This document shows, in pieces, positions 4,948-5,228 of a stretch of 5,228 nucleotides of DNA (its first letter is position 1; every line of letters begins with the position of its first letter). Origin of the DNA: Pirellulales bacterium (GTDB lineage Bacteria; Planctomycetota; Planctomycetia; Pirellulales; JAICIG01); the NCBI GenBank assembly GCA_025924495.1, contig JAICIG010000504.1:1-5228 (forward strand), in the 5' to 3' direction. The notes beneath the pieces are model-generated. The model made no database searches. It saw only the letters and a program-made list of their open reading frames with translations, and was not told the origin of the DNA. A program made the translations under genes and the position numbers.

Positions 4948-5228
4948 TGCGATGGTCGTCGTCTTTGATTCTCTTTGATTCCGACGTTCTGATTCCACTC
5001 GTCCTTCCCGCGAGCCGTTCAACTCGTCTCTTTGATCGGCTACGCCAGGCAGAGCACCGCGTTGCAACCACTCCCGTGATTTTGGACGAAGTCGGCGCCT
5101 GTATTCTCAGACTCGATCGTGACCGTCAGCCGATAATCTTGTTCCGCCTCATCAACGGGTATCGACAAGTGGATGACACGATCCGGCCCGGCATGTTTTA
5201 CGACTTGAACGGTTTGCATGCGGCTCTC
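4944..5228 (+). CDS. PIN-domain ribonuclease toxin (VapC-like), 3' end beyond the window, altered 5' end
   Basis: The frame is open from ATG 4944 (or 4947) to the window edge, giving 95 residues of a probable ~130-150-residue PIN protein, the RNase toxin of a VapBC-type pair. FDSDVLIPL gives the first acidic residue (D12), TTPVILDEV the second (E49), and MFYDLNGLHAAL the helix that normally carries the third; the last acidic region lies outside. ATG 4944 overlaps the antitoxin stop. The N-terminus is unusual: a 10-bp tandem duplication at 4962-4981 separates an ATG at 4952, which would otherwise give the classical start MVVVFDSDVLI, from the PIN frame. As it stands the frame is reached only through 4944/4947 and begins MMRWSSSLILFDSD, which still keeps a hydrophobic strand before the catalytic Asp. 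The protein may be functional, impaired, or switchable; the coding frame itself is clear. Confidence 0.7.
   Translation, partial: MMRWSSSLILFDSDVLIPLVLPASRSTRLFDRLRQAEHRVATTPVILDEVGACILRLDRDRQPIILFRLINGYRQVDDTIRPGMFYDLNGLHAAL
4962..4981 (+). repeat. Perfect 10-bp tandem duplication at the 5' end of the PIN gene
   Basis: TCTTTGATTC occurs twice head to tail (4962-4971 and 4972-4981). Each unit contains the bases encoding Phe-Asp-Ser of the PIN FDSD motif when read in the appropriate frame. As 10 is not a multiple of three, the number of copies decides which upstream ATG is in frame with the toxin. Confidence 0.95.

Noticed and set aside
4739..5071. A 110-codon minus-strand frame opposite the antitoxin-like and PIN genes.
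   Set aside because: Arginine-rich, no recognisable motifs, and it overlaps two genes with clear family patterns on the other strand.

Overview
The window looks like a piece of a chromosome from a planctomycete (Planctomycetota, probably a Pirellulales-like lineage). This is inferred from gene content: a secreted isochorismatase-like/ThuA-like fusion, an autoproteolytic C45-type acyltransferase, a class II xylose isomerase, and a remnant of a small protein with the LDRLLDPIAECLT start that is familiar from planctomycete genomes. Base composition is moderately GC-rich, as expected. No mobile element, tRNA, rRNA or CRISPR array is visible.

Layout. Positions 1-315 (+) hold the 3' end of a C45 (acyl-CoA:6-aminopenicillanate acyltransferase-like) gene. 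Positions 408-572 (+) hold a TATAAT box exactly placed for a leaderless start at 420, followed by the first ~25-30 codons of a small planctomycete gene whose remainder is missing; it runs into the 3' end of the next gene. Positions 508-2166 (-) encode a 552-residue exported protein, an isochorismatase-like cysteine hydrolase fused to a ThuA-like domain. A 345-base divergent intergenic region (2167-2511) separates it from xylA (2512-3825, +), a complete xylose isomerase with every catalytic and metal-binding residue present.

Downstream of xylA the character changes to short toxin/antitoxin-like genes. Genes at 3941-4225 and 4236-4466 form a tight pair: a 94-residue protein with the HAxEF...GTxFRPxxGKxYF pattern of RNase-type polymorphic-toxin tips (here free-standing, with no delivery module) and a 76-residue LLINNALNEV protein that is the likely partner antitoxin/immunity protein. 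A second pair follows: an 85-residue antitoxin-like protein (4690-4947) and a PIN-domain protein (4944 to beyond the window end) whose start overlaps the antitoxin stop.

The most interesting observation is a perfect 10-bp tandem duplication (4962-4981) at the 5' end of the PIN gene. Removing one copy would give a textbook PIN N-terminus (MVVVFDSDVLIPL) from an ATG at 4952. With both copies that ATG is frameshifted and stops after eight codons, and the PIN frame is reachable only from ATGs at 4944/4947 that overlap the antitoxin stop. This is either a lesion, a tolerated start-site switch, or a slippage-prone switch for the toxin. The metabolic genes in the left part appear independent of these modules.
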